From Moniliophthora roreri (lineage: Eukaryota; Basidiomycota; Agaricomycetes; Agaricales; Marasmiaceae): a DNA stretch of 64,000 bases. Positions 36,170 through 47,940 of this stretch are shown here, one piece after another. The DNA is taken from the NCBI GenBank assembly GCA_001466705.2, contig LATX02000201.1, forward strand, positions 124,001 to 188,000, given 5' to 3'. The first letter of the stretch is position 1. Every line of letters begins with the position of its first letter. A program made the translations under genes and the position numbers. The notes beneath the pieces are model-generated. The model saw only the letters and a program-made list of their open reading frames with translations. It was not told where the DNA came from and ran no database searches.

Positions 36170-37040
36170 GGTCACCTAGCTCTTCTTTGATGGGAAGGAA
36201 GGATGCTTCTTGGGAGGGAAGACCATTCAAGTCTATAAAGCCGTTAGCTGGGCGAGTAAAAAAAAGAGGCTCTGCTTCGGTTCCTCATTTGAAAGCACTC
36301 ACCATCCATCCTGCTAGCCTTCTGGAATTATGCATGATTACATCATCCCCTAGCCCTTCCATGCACCAAAGACGCGTTTCCATTTGAATTATGCCTGCTT
36401 CGAGTTTACTTGAATAGAAGAACGTCTGGTATTGAGGCTTCGTTTACATGCTCGCCGCTCGTACTTCTGCCATGAATATACGCGTGTTTGAGGCGCAAAA
36501 GAAATTTTCTTTTAATAATTGAAAGGCCATAGTGCTTTTTCGGGTACTTGTCTAGGTTGCAGGGAGCTACCGAAGGAGATCGTTGTGGTCAGGGATGAAG
36601 AGGGAGTGTGAGAAAGCCGCGCTTGGCGCGTAGCTTCAGATTAGGCGAGTCAAATAAAAAATCGGTTTCTTACTAGTTAGTATTTCCATCTCCGCTGCTT
36701 TAGTTTAAATCTTTCCTTACGCTGAAAGGCTGTAACTGAGGCGATGTGAAACAGCATTACTGTGCTTCCGCGTTTAGTACTCGTGAATTCAAGCGTACTT
36801 GATGCATAATCGAAAGTACTTAGTCCTCGCTTCGAGAAGCTCCAGCCTGTTCGGAGATTATGGTTGCTTTGAATTCAAACTCCAAGCTCCGAACTGGGGC
36901 ACTCAGCAAGGTCTCCGTCGTAATGATTGGGATTGATCCTCTGCAAACTTTGTATGAAAGATTCGCATTCCATAAATAGCTTTAAACATCGTGGAATGAT
37001 ATCGATGTCAATTGTGAACAGGTCCTTGACGGGTCCCGGA
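36170..37040. other. Intergenic, no gene seen
   Basis: Upstream side of the chitin deacetylase gene and downstream side of the secreted-protein pseudogene. No open frame with domain signal. Confidence 0.45.
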
Positions 37041-37737
37041 CTTCGGTATATCATACACTCAATCTCCTCATCAAGAAAAACGGTTCCTCGGTCACTGGAG
37101 GGACAAGTCAGCATAGCATTTCCATCTGACGAAGCCAATACCTACAGTCTGCGTCTCGGCCGATATACCTCGTTTCGGGAAGACTCGTTTTAATGACACC
37201 GTTTCCGCCATCTAGAACCTTAGCAGGCCACTCTCCTTCACCATACTATTAAACGCGTCCCAACGTCAGCAAAAATGACTACTACATCGTCTTCGCTATG
37301 ATCCGGCACCTTCCACTATTAGTCTCTAGATCAACTCGGTATTTTGCTTATTTCACAATCGGACCGCCTATGTTTCCCGGAAAGTGGAGGCTCACTAAAG
37401 GGGAGCGTCGACTACATGCGTTTCAAACTCGAAGAACTCAGAATTTCACCTCCTCGGTCGTTATCATCTACAAGAGCTTGACGACCGCGCGTATTCTTGT
37501 AGGTTTGCAAGTAGCAGAACTTGAAATCCATAGACATGTAAGGGGTGGTTTTCGACATTCAAACCCGAGTCCTTGGAATCAAGGTAATTGAGTCCATCGC
37601 GTCCTAAAGTGCAACACCGAAAAGTCAGCTCATGGCTCGTGAACATGAGGACACGGGCTCACCTTGAAGAGGCCTACAGACGCACCATGGGTACTAACGA
37701 TTGCAGTGGAGACGACGAGTATGGCACGAGTATACAT
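37041..37737 (-). pseudogene. Decayed copy of the small secreted protein gene at 59180-59894
   Basis: Each exon of the 59180-59894 gene has a counterpart in order. The signal peptide MYTRAILVVSTAIVSTHGAS is at 37663-37737. GLNYLDSKDSGLNVENHP then RQALVDDNDRG follow, then LHFPGNIGGPIV, WPAKVLDGGNGVI and LPETRYI. The first intron acceptor is lost (GG instead of AG before CCTL). The codon corresponding to the Gln of VVCQAH is TAA, and later junctions are shifted. The exon structure is retained with diverged introns, so it arose by segmental rather than retro-duplication. Confidence 0.8.
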
Positions 37738-38304
37738 GCTGTCGATAAAGTAGATGAATGTGCTTTAGTGGCAAATGAAAGAAAGCCGTATCGAAATTTG
37801 AAGGAAGTTTCGCGTTATTCCACTCGAGCGCGGCTTCATCACAGCGGAGTAGTACGTTGAGGTGGAGGAGGACAAGTGGAGGGATTAGTCGAGAGCTGAA
37901 GAGTGACAGGGGGTCAAACCGACGATGGGAGATGCTTACCAGCCTGTCTGATTAGTGATTTACTTGACCGCCTTGATGCAGCTTGCACGTGTAATGACTC
38001 AGCTGGGAGGTAGGCATGGTGCTCCGCAACTTGTTAGGCCGGTGCAACAAGTTCCTCCTGACGCCGTTGCCAATGGAACGCGCATGTGGCGCCTCGCAGC
38101 GTGAAACCAGGGTGTATGACAGATTAGAAACAGGCGGGGGGCAAGGCGGCTGACGGTCCATAGCAGCTACAGTGCTGTCCCAAGTAGTGATACCGGGGGT
38201 AGTGGTAACCTTCGCTCTTCTTTGTTCTTTGCCAAGCGTGGTACCATGGATATTCGTCATTTTTTGAATCATAGTAGTACATTAACACCTGTTGAAAAAG
38301 TGCA
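37738..38304. other. Intergenic, no gene seen
   Basis: No coding region or structured RNA recognised. Confidence 0.4.
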
Positions 38305-40195
38305 TTAAAGAGAATACGGCTCAATTCGCCTTATACACCTTGGCTTCGGTTTCATCCATTCCTCCTCCTGCTCTTTCGTAGGCTTCATATGGTCCGGAAT
38401 ATAAACATCTGCGGGCGGCGGTCCGCCAAAAAATGGCCAGGTGGGAAGGTAGCATTGCTCCTATGTAAGGTTCTCAGTAATGATACAGTGGTCACAACTA
38501 AGGTTAACGTACCTCATCCCCACATGCTGGTCGACATTTCGCCCAAATACTCCAATCCAGCCAGTCCATCAAGCCTATGACGTCGTTTCTCCAGATCTCT
38601 ATCAGCTTTTCGTCGTCGATACGCTCTCCATATGCCTGATATTTAGGTGAGATACCGGCAGAGGCACCTCGTTCCCATGAAGCCACCAAGATCCTGCATA
38701 TCTCCTTTGTGGTTTCCGGATGGCACTGAGCAGCATTCTTTCGGATTTGGTCATGCTCCGGGACGCACGGCGGCCAATGTAAGATGTATGAGACGTGCTG
38801 CACAAGTCGTATATGGCTAATGCCCCTGATGTTTCGTTCAAGGAGGGAGCATCATGCGGAATGTACGGCGTAAGCATGATGTCCAGCTGGGTGAAAGCCT
38901 TCCTTGCCAGGTCTGACCCGTCGTCCGCAACCGGCTTCATTTCGAGAAGGTATCGTAATGTCTCCAACCTGGTCCCATAACGCTTTACGATGACATTCAT
39001 CATTGTAGCCCAATCCACCCCGCTCGTCTTTGGCTTGTTACCTAGCTTTACGGCCTCCTCGACGCGTTTTCTGAACGCTAGTACATTTGCTGGATCAATA
39101 CCAGGCAATGCCGCACGATGCCCCCATCGCCCGTGCTCTTTCGCTGCAGCAGCGCGAGGAGCGATGAGAGAGGGAGCCAGTTCCGTATCGTAAAGTGTAA
39201 CCATTCTGGTAAGGTCGAGATGAATACGGGTTTCGCCAGGAAAGTGGTTGTGCTGTGAGGTTGAATGAACCAGTTCGAAGTTCCGGAGAGGCACCTCCGA
39301 CTGGGCAAGTGCTTCCTTGCTACCTTCGATCTGGATTGCTGAGAAGTTCGGGGAAGTAGTGGAAGGTGGTGCACCGTTTGCGAGGTGAATAAACGAGACC
39401 GTTTCAAGGCCACCTTTGGGAGAGAAATCGCACAACATGACTTCGCTATAATATGACAACGTTAGAAGCTAGGATGACGGGGAGTGGAGCACTCACAAGT
39501 CCATCTCCATCCGCACGAATCCATCCAAGCCCAAGCCCTTCTGTTTCACCCACTCGCACAACTCTGCCAGCCTCTCATTTTCACTGAATGCTTTGTCATC
39601 TTTTCGTTCGCCCCACAATAACAGATCCTGTACATCCAATGAGCCGCCCCGCATCTTCACAGCGCTACTTCCATCGAAGTAAAGAACATTCAAGGGTCGG
39701 GTAGTGACTAACGTCAAATGCCAACATGAATGACTACAGAATAGGAATGAATGTTCGGGGTCGACGGATGTCCAGTCGGACCCGTTGGGGAAGTGAGGAT
39801 CGTGACGCCCATGGTAGAGCAATGTACCAAGAGGTATAGCACCAGGTACGACAGCGTGGCCTGCGTAAATGATTTAGTCAAATTGATAGCCCGTTGATAA
39901 AGTAGAGATACCAACCGTTCCGATAACGCGTGTTGGGCCAATTCTGTAATAGGGAGTGCGCAGCATCAAATATGAGATTTCCGGTTGCATCAGGATCCGG
40001 AGGTGTCTTGAGATTCCAAGTTGGTGCTTGAGAATGATAAGTGTTGCTTTGGATAGGCTCAGAGGCGCTCGAGATATCGATTAAAAGATACTGCGACGAA
40101 AACAGTACGTCCCGGTATGAAGATCCTGAAAAAAGTAGTGTCAGCACCGTGACCACACCCAAAAATTGGCATGAACGTCTCAGAACGGTGGACAT
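38305..40195 (-). pseudogene. Uncharacterised basidiomycete membrane/secreted protein, one frameshift
   Basis: Start ATG at 40195, then an N-terminal hydrophobic anchor (FLGVVTVLTLLFSG). Exons carry LGTLLYHGRHDPHFP and WTSVDPEHSFLF, LNVLYFDGSSAVKMRGGSLD, LGLDGFVRMEMDFEVMLCDF, TRIHLDLTRMVTLYDTELAP and a C-terminal MDWLDWSIWAKCRPACGDE, ending after QCYLPTWPF at TAA 38305. This block order is that of a large agaricomycete family without assigned function. Family alignment requires SAIRK to run into TTKEICRIL, but the frame changes between them. One base appears missing in the T run at 38713-38715 (plus strand). That means either a real single-base deletion or a homopolymer sequencing error; the rest of the model is intact. 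Confidence 0.65.
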
Positions 40196-41519
40196 GGGAG
40201 GACTGGCGGAGACGTACAAGGATGTGATGCGTGAGGAAATGTTTTTCTAGACATTTGGCTCTATGGATGTGAACTTCATTGTCCAGAGTCTGGATGCCGG
40301 TCCGTCGAGGCACCAGGTCCATAACGGAGAAAGCCCGGTCTCAACTCAATTGAGCGGTGAAGTACTTCGGTACTTGAGACAGTGATCCATCAATGCTTGA
40401 ATTCGTTTGCATCGTGGCTAACGTGTGGCGATGTCGTTTCCATAAAGTTTTATAAGGTACGAACGCCAGGTGACCGTTCATGAAATACAGTACGCAAAAT
40501 CACGTTCATCAGGACTGTCGCTTCTGATAACGAATAGACAAGGTTTGTTTGGAGACTGCAAGCGAGTGGGATACAGAATGGTTTAATAATTGCACGAGTC
40601 AGACTACTAGAGAGCGTACGTAGAATCGTGAACAGATGCAAAATTCGATATTGCCTTTTAAGAAGTCGGCCAGTCATTCCGTACAGGTCTTCAAAACAGA
40701 GTCATGATCCGGTCCAACTGGAGAATCGTTTATCAGCTTCCGTAGGACGCTATATACCACGCAATTCGCACCGTGCCAGACCTAACACTGCCAATAATGG
40801 TCCGTCGTATCCGACCTCATCTAGAGAGTGGCCTCAACCCAACCAAACACAGCAAAATAGCGATTCCGAACTTCGCCTTCGTTCCTTGATACGGTGCGTT
40901 GAGGCTGGAAATCTCAAAGAATTTTAGAGGTAAAGAACAGGCTAAGTGGTGCCTACGGGTTTGCTTGATGCTCAAGCCGCTGTAAGCTTCTATCGTCTTC
41001 GTGGCAGAAGGGTAAATAAGGTTTCGGGGCAAGCGTGGGAACAAGTGATTAGGTATGAGCGCTTGAAAAGAGCGCTCGCTCTTGACGCCGACAACTGCCT
41101 CGTTCACCACCAGTCGAGCATTATAGAGAAAAAAGTAACCACTGAAGGTATCTGCACATCTCTGGACATACCAATCAGATTTTATATGGATCTGAGGATG
41201 CAAATGAAGTGGCACACCTTAAGGAGGGCAATAATGTTTACCTGTTTATACTTCTAGGTATACTTTGAGCATTGGGGAAAATTAATGATGTATAGGGCAA
41301 ATGTTTGACAATTGAAGTTCAGGCAGGCTCATGTGCTTTTATTCTGATGCTCGTTCTCAAATTGCTGACATATCATAGAACAGATTGATGAGCACCAAGA
41401 AAGGTATCCTTTTGATCTGATTATTCAACCTGATATATAATGCTGTAGGTCTTTGATTTCTGCACACAGCATCTTGCCTTCTTATTACCACCATCTTGCT
41501 CAAGTGCATAACTCTGGAA
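40196..41519. other. Intergenic with repeat element
   Basis: No gene supported. A segment at about 41150-41245 is repeated in direct orientation near 43610-43705 (separate entries). Confidence 0.4.
41150..41245 (+). repeat. Direct repeat flanking the CpG-poor gene, copy 1
   Basis: The segments TGCACAT, CTGGACATACCAA-CAGATT and GCACACCTTAAGGAGGG align without gaps to 43610-43705 (CTGGACATGCCAACCAGATT, GCACACTTTGAGGGGTG). The two copies lie either side of the 41520-43584 gene. Confidence 0.6.
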
Positions 41520-43584
41520 ATGAGTTTCACCGATTCATCACATACTGCCATCACAGGCAAAAATACCTTTACTCATATTCAAGGGAATCAAGTCAACAGA
41601 ACAATTAATATGGGTACTGTCAATATCAACAATGCTCAGAGATCAGCAAACTATACTAAGTATGACCAGGTGAGTATGCCAGCTACTTCAAGAATTTTTA
41701 CATTACTAAAGAGTAGCCTTAACAGTTTCATAAGATAATACTTGGAGACATTATCTTAGAGAAGGAGCTCTATTCTTCTTGGTGGGATTGGAAATGGAGA
41801 TGTGGAAAGATATTTGCCAAATGCAAAGCCCAGAGAACAATATACACTATTGAGATACTGAACTATAAAGCCAAGTTCACTGCTATGACTTATGAAGGTG
41901 AAGATGCACAACATGTTTGGGAGGAAGACTTTGAACTATTTGCACATACCAAGTAGGTTTCCATCATAGGTTGAGAGCTTTATATTCTGATGTTTTACCA
42001 GAAATCCAGGCTCATTCCAACTGTTTGGGATCAACCAGTCAACAATCCCAATGCTAATTTTCCACAATGGTATGCATTACCTTCTATTCTTTGCCAGCAG
42101 TACATTCTGAATCCATAGAGTATAGAGTTGATTCCTCTAGGGCATTTTTACAAATATTCATTCTGGTCAAGCCTCTACCTTTCACACCTGACAGTTAGTA
42201 CCATCTCTGAGGTCTCTGGATTTTAAATTATAATCCTTTATTCCTCCAGAAAAACAACAAATGGGAGAGCATCAGAAGTGTATGGAAGGACATGAGAGGT
42301 TTCCTGTGTGGTGGTCCTGAGGGGCCCAATGCAGACTGGAAGTTCTTCTCCAGTGCTGATGGGTCTCTTGTTGTTCCAAAAAAAGCAGACATGCTGAAAG
42401 ATGACATTTCCTTTCAGTTCTTCTGCAAAATTGGGTCAAGCATGGACAATAGCATTTTAAAGTGTGCAGGGTTTAGTCAGGAGCCTACCTATCTTGATGA
42501 TCTGTATCTGGAGGTGACAAAAGACCTCTTATCCAATGATACAGAAACACCCTACTATCTCTACAACCTTTGGCAGAATCCATGCTATTACTTCCCAATG
42601 AACATCATAGGCAGGCTTCAGTTTCATACTGTCTACTCACCATCAAAAGAGGCTGTTGCCAGATGGCCAAAAGGAGCTTATTCATTATGGGAGTTTGTAG
42701 ACTGGGGTCAGATGGGCCTGGTAGAAAAAATAGTACTTAGTAGTGGATTGACACGGTAAGTGTTATTACTGTATCTTTCTATGTTTAGTTTAAGCTTAGG
42801 GATTTGTAGCTTTAAGTTGGAAATGACTCAAGGAAAGAGAATTTGCCTCCGAGCAGAGTATAACTGGTTCAAGCTCAGGATTGCATGGTTATCACAATCC
42901 TCCTGGGTTTTTAATGCTCTTGGTATGAACAAAGGAGAGGAAAACTTTTGTATGTCCTTACTCCACTAGATCTATTCTGGATACTTATTACTATTGATTA
43001 ATAGTTCTTATTAATCCTCCCCACCTAATGATACACTCTGCTCGCAATTATGACAGCCTTCCATTTTTTGACTTTTACAACCACAAGTATTCCAATAAAA
43101 AAGTCCTACCTCCACCCATATACCTCTTTGTTCATCCACTCCCAGAGTCAATATCAGAACTCATGTCATGGAAAAATAGTCAACCTTACTTCTGGTCTTT
43201 TGATGAAACTGGTCAACTGGAGATGTCAGAAGAGGAATGTGAGAGGTGGAGGCTTCCAAAGCTTACTCCACAAACAAATGGGCTTGCTTTCCTATCCTCA
43301 TGGCCAATGCACATCTATGCTGCCCTCCAGGACTGGCAAAAGGCTTGTGGGCTTTAACTCTACTACCTCTGATTGGGCAAGAAGTATGGAGTATCCAGAG
43401 TTGGAGATTATTGGCATGACAAAGAGTCAAGGTTGGTTCAAAGAAGCTGCTAATGTTCAAAGTAAGCTGCTTGTACTATTATAGTTTCCTATGCTGATTG
43501 ATTTGTTTATCAGAAGAAGGAAAAAAGAAAGGCTCATGGTGGGAAGCTATTGCAGGGTCAGACATTAGTGCATTTGGGTTTTAG
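41520..43584 (+). pseudogene. Basidiomycete-specific protein gene, CpG-depleted, one frameshift
   Basis: Exons are 41520-41669, 41726-41952, 42002-42069, 42126-42193, 42250-42755, 42810-42949 and a further part beginning about 43030; phases close through exon 6. The opening MSFTDSSHTAITGKNTFTHI then QGNQVNRTI is the short N-terminal motif common in agaricomycete proteins. Conserved family blocks follow: FTAMTYEGEDA-HVWEEDF, NPGSFQLFGINQSTIPMLIF, ELIPLGHFYKYSFW and WLSQSSWVFN. The C-terminal part QPYFWSFDETG then GFNSTTSDWARSMEY needs a change of frame at GGG 43349-43351 (one extra G), with no possible intron there. It ends GSDISAFGF. The whole gene lies in a segment almost free of CG dinucleotides. 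Function unknown. Confidence 0.7.
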
Positions 43585-44722
43585 AGAGATTGAATTATAG
43601 AATACTAAATGCATATGCACATTCCTGGACATGCCAACCAGATTCTATACAGACTCAAGAATGTGAATAAGGCAGCACACTTTGAGGGGTGTAATGTTGT
43701 CACTCTGTTTGATAGCTCTCTTAGAGCATTTGGCTCAGGCTAAGAGGAGTGTGATTAAGCAAGAGTGAAGAATAGTCAGATAGAAGATATACCTCTAGAC
43801 CAGGAGCAGTGAGGGCAATAACAAAGTGGGTGACAAAGATGACTATAAAGGATATTTGCATTTTTACACTGAGGATGCAAAGTTGATAAGATAGATTTTT
43901 ATTGCTTTAGCAAACCCAAGTTATGTTCAGTTCCCTGAATAGCCCCTTTTGAGTTCAGACATTGAGAGGCTTACTACCATAGGATCTATTTTGCAGTCAT
44001 GAAATTCAAATTTGTTCCTTGTCAGGCTAATTCCAGCCAGCCCTTGGGACTCATCTGAGGTCTCTGTTGATTGGAGTCCCTTCCATTGATTAGAGCAGCC
44101 CCAGTATACATCCATCGAGACTATGCCTTTTAAGGCTGTGGGTTCCTGCATGCTATACTAAATGGACACATAAAGGACACCAACTATGTTTCAACATAGT
44201 AGTATTAGCCAACTTGTATTTTACTATATTGTATCAATGAGAATGTCTTTGTGGTTGTAGCCATCACAGCATGCCATGTTGCAAGTCTGACCAGTACTAA
44301 ACTTGCCTTCCACAGCCTAGGCTCTTGTCAGTGCCAAAAAATATCATGACTGGGACCTCCTCATTATAAGTGTAAGCCTGAAAATCCTTCAGCTAGTGAC
44401 CTACAATAGAGATAGAGAAAGCAAACATCTCATGGAGCAAATAGCAACAAACTTGTGTGATCCAATGCAAGCTCCCCCAGTGCTTACTCTTTTCATCCTG
44501 ACACTTATTTAGCTCATTCCCCATGCAGCTCTATGTTTGGATTTTGTCCCCTCATGACTTGCCACAGTAGGCCAGCTAGACTTGTAATTCCTCTATGTTC
44601 TTATATACAGAAAGACCTACCAGTATACATAGAAATTTACTCCATAAATGACTCTAGGCCTCTAACGAAGGCTTTGAGCTAGTCGTGAGAGAGGTTACAT
44701 TGACGTTGGTGTCAGCGTCTAG
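43585..44722. other. CpG-poor non-coding sequence
   Basis: Continuation of the CpG-depleted segment downstream of the frameshifted gene, with stops in all frames. It contains copy 2 of the flanking direct repeat (43610-43705). Confidence 0.6.
43610..43705 (+). repeat. Direct repeat flanking the CpG-poor gene, copy 2
   Basis: See 41150-41245. Same strand, about 2.46 kb away. The translated frame CTFLDMPTRFY... hints at a degraded mobile-element open frame, but this is uncertain. Confidence 0.55.
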
Positions 44723-44880
44723 GCGGGGCGGGGGGCGCATCAGGATTTTCCCACGGTCACTTTCCCGGCTTTTTTCCCCTTTTTAGGCGCTTTTTGGGGC
44801 AAAAAATGGCCGAAAGGCGCCCCAAAACGGCAAAGGAGCCGGGAAAGTGGCAGGCAGCCTGACGCGCCCCCTGGTGTTGA
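44723..44880. repeat. GC-rich fold-back element (imperfect palindrome)
   Basis: The left arm, from 44731, GGGGGCGCATCAGG...CACTTTCCCGGCT, pairs with the right arm AGCCGGGAAAGTG...CCTGACGCGCCCCC (ending 44871). Inside is a second inverted pair, TTTTAGGCGC-TTTTTGGGGC against GGCGCCCCAAAA. The very GC-rich block sits at the edge of the CpG-poor segment. It may be a small fold-back/MITE insertion or a hairpin RNA locus; no target duplication was resolved. Confidence 0.75.
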
Positions 44881-45128
44881 TATCGCGCGGACTCTCAGTT
44901 GCGTAATGATAATGATGATGAATGCATAAAGAATTCATAAAAATGCCTACTAGCTATGAATATATACAAAATGGTGATTGTACGTGAAAGTTGTGTAGGT
45001 ATATTACTTCTACTTGTTGTACATACGCGTAAAAAGATTCCTAGATTCAGGTTCCTTTTCCTCATGCTAAGCCTTACCCATCTCTGAATAAAACAAAAGA
45101 CCAAAACCATAGCCCTAGCTACCCAACC

Positions 45129-46311
45129 TCAACCTCGACGACTTACTGCACCTCTACCACGACCCAGACCACATAACGCCAATGCAGCACGCATGATGTC
45201 GTCGTCGTCTTCCTTTTGACCCGCGGCCCAAGTAACAGACCGTTCTAGTGTTCGCTTTCGGAACGGTGGCGGAGGCACATCACCAATGTCCATATCCTCG
45301 TCATCCGACACAATAAACGATTCGTTCGCTACATAGCCCTCCTTATCAGCTATCCTTCGCCTTGCACAGGCCCATTCCAAAGTGACTTTCCTCTTCCCGA
45401 GATTGCCCATACCGATACCAAACTCGAAGCACTCCCTGTCTCGCGACGTAGCAGCAGGTGAGAACAATGGTGTAGGTGGCGAAGCGGGCATGCATTCGTA
45501 TATGGGCCGTGGTACACCTCGGTGTGGTGTCTGCGGTGAGAACGATGTCATCGAAGACATGGAGTCTTGAGATGAGGGAGGTGAGAGGATGAGAGAGCTT
45601 TGGGAGGGTGGCGATGAGGGTGGTGGAACGAAGGATGGCAACTCCGACCGGGAGGCGACACGATCCAATGAGGGTCTTGGTGGAGCAGATGCGGCTACGG
45701 GGGCAACAGGAGCAGACACAGAGACGGGATAGAGCTGTAAACAGTCCGGATCTGCTGGACGCGGGGACACAGACTTAACGCGAAGTTGCGATGGCGGTGA
45801 ACGAGACACGCGTCTACCAACTCGAGACGAGTTAGTAGCGTTGAGAAGTGCCTTCCGCTGCTCTCGTGTCTGCGCCTGGACCTGGGTGTGGCTGCGAGCA
45901 GCCGACTTTTGTCGTTTGTTCTGGAACCATGTCGTGACATGCTTCAAGTTCCTGGAAAGAAAGCGAAAATGAATCAGCAAGTGAGTATACGAAAGGAAAG
46001 AATATGAAATAGATTGTAACAGTAAGCGATACTCACATAACACCGGCCTTGGACAGTGTCTCTCTCTCCTGCCTTGAAGGATGAGGGTTATGCTTGTACA
46101 TGTTCTCCAGCATCATTAGCTGAACGTCGGTGGGCGTAAACCGTTTTCGAGATCCTCCAGCTCCTGTACTCAAATCCGACTCGGTGCTGGTACGTCGAGG
46201 GCGCGTCGAAATGGTGTCATTCGCGCCCACGTTGGAGCCAGACGTACTCCGCATGTCGATGGTAGACATTGAAGATGCGCGAGAGAATTTGGGTGGAACA
46301 CTGTAAGACAT
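45129..46311 (-). CDS. Homeodomain transcription factor
   Basis: Two exons, 46037-46311 and 45129-45951, sum to 1098 nt (365 residues). The first in-frame ATG is 46311. The homeodomain spans about residues 53-112: RKRFTPTDVQLMMLENMYKH, PSRQERETLSK, and recognition helix HVTTWFQNKRQKSA with the invariant Trp, Phe, Asn and Arg. The intron falls inside the domain between helices 2 and 3. The remainder is Pro/Ser-rich and probably disordered, with an acidic patch (SDDEDMDIGD) and a conserved-looking C-terminal helix (DDIMRAALALCGLGRGRG). Expected to be nuclear, binding DNA with the atypical-length loop found in fungal developmental regulators. It is not the mating-type HD1/HD2 pair (no neighbour of that type). 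Confidence 0.9.
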
Positions 46312-47861
46312 GGTAGAGGTCAAGGTGTCTTCTGGCCGGGTTTTCGTCGTAGTGAAAGATGTTCTGTCAACATGCTACATTAGACATGAACAAGATGCGA
46401 AGCCTCTCAAACTCACCTAGGTTCCTAGAGAAGTCCGACTGCCCTGCTATTCCGCCTAAGCCTTTATGGTACCTGTCGTACGCGTCAGTATCCTGGATGG
46501 TTGAACGACACGTAGTACTCACTGAGTATTGCCAATCCTCCGTCGTTTGCTTCAACTATTCCTCGAGAATTCGGTTCTCGAGGAAGACTCGAAGGAAACG
46601 ATGGACTACGAGGATTAACGCAGTAACACCAAGGATTACGCGGGATCCGTAGGGATTTGTAGGGATTTGCAGGGATTCCTAGGAATCAGGTCAGGATATA
46701 CTGAGATTCACTGGGCTGAAGAACTCGAAATGTAATATCCAGTAACGAGGAGGTCGCGGGGGGGAAGATGAAGGGTGAAGGAAAAGGTGAGGAAACCGCG
46801 GGTCGACGCGAGTTACTTAAGGCGCCAGCTGTGTGACTGGCAGTGACGCTGAGAAACTCACCAACAACTACCACGTGCTCTCCGCGAAATGCGCGTCTTA
46901 TCACGTGGAACTTCGTCTATGTCCGGCACCGAACCGGCTTTTCGGCTCAAACACTCCTGCCCTGAGCTATCACTTCGCGATGTGAAGAGTGCCAAAGGCT
47001 CCTTTGTTTCCTAAAGCAAGGGCATTCGTCCCAATGTCTTCCTTCCTTTTACCCTCGATAAATCGGGGCCGTGAAGTTGCTCGGGCTCTTGTCATCTTTG
47101 ACGGCAATCTCAATCCAGAGCTTCCGGCCATCTTTTTTCCTGTCAACGACGTTCTGCCTCGAAGCAATCATAACGAGAGCCTGTGAGCACATCAAGGGAC
47201 CCGCCACAATGTGCAACAACGGCGACTTGTGTGATATATTCTTTAAGCGCGAGCGGCGATGCACATTGCACACCACCCCGGTGGGTCCATGTTTATTCGC
47301 CTCGACGCTGACACGTTTCCCCAAAGTGTTTGATGTCGGATATCCGACAGACAGGTTCTGACAACGTCAGAGACGTCTATACCGCTAATCCGTCAAACCG
47401 GCTAGACACGGAAGCTCCAAGAAACTTTACAGACAGAAATAACCTCATGTTATTCGCTTTGAAAGGTGTGCCTGTTGAATATTGTGTCCGAGCATTTACT
47501 GACTTCCGCACTCGGAAGCCAGGATCCCGTAGAATGTAGAAATGACAACAGTTTTTCAGACCAAACTGAAACGTTTGAACTGGTATGCAGCTTCGAACCA
47601 TGCGGGAAATATCTACTGACACGACCATGCTATGCGACACAGTGAAGACCCGCGAGAAAGTCTTCTCGATGGTCTTGCCTCAGCGTGATCGCAGTAAGCA
47701 CTATTTCTCTCTCAAGGCGATGCAGTCCTTGCTGAAAATATATAGTCGCAGCTCTTCTGAATATCACTATGGGTAGATGTGGGTAGAGAAACCCTCGCAA
47801 CGAATTCATTCTTTCATTTGGCCCATGGTGCTTCGAGTATCTGCACTCTCACCAGAGAAGG
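46312..47861. other. Intergenic, no gene seen
   Basis: Upstream of the homeobox gene. Three imperfect copies of TAGGGATTTG lie at about 46650-46680. Between 46980 and 47700 both strands have open frames without domains. Nothing else was recognised. Confidence 0.4.
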
Positions 47862-47867
47862 TATAAA
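47862..47867 (+). promoter_or_regulatory. TATA box of the peroxygenase gene
   Basis: TATAAA, 79 bp before the expected start codon at 47941. The placement supports 47941 as the ancestral translation start rather than a distant upstream exon. Confidence 0.5.
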
Positions 47868-47940
47868 GCCTCGGTTGGTCGCCATATTCAGTATCTCAAA
47901 TCATCTTTCTCAGCTGTGCTCCAGACTTCAGTTCAGCCCC

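Noticed and set aside
45129..46311. Mating-type A locus
   Set aside because: Only one homeodomain gene is present, with no divergent HD partner and no mitochondrial intermediate peptidase gene next to it.
46312..46323. TTG start for the homeodomain gene
   Set aside because: The ATG at 46311 is in frame and gives the same domain.
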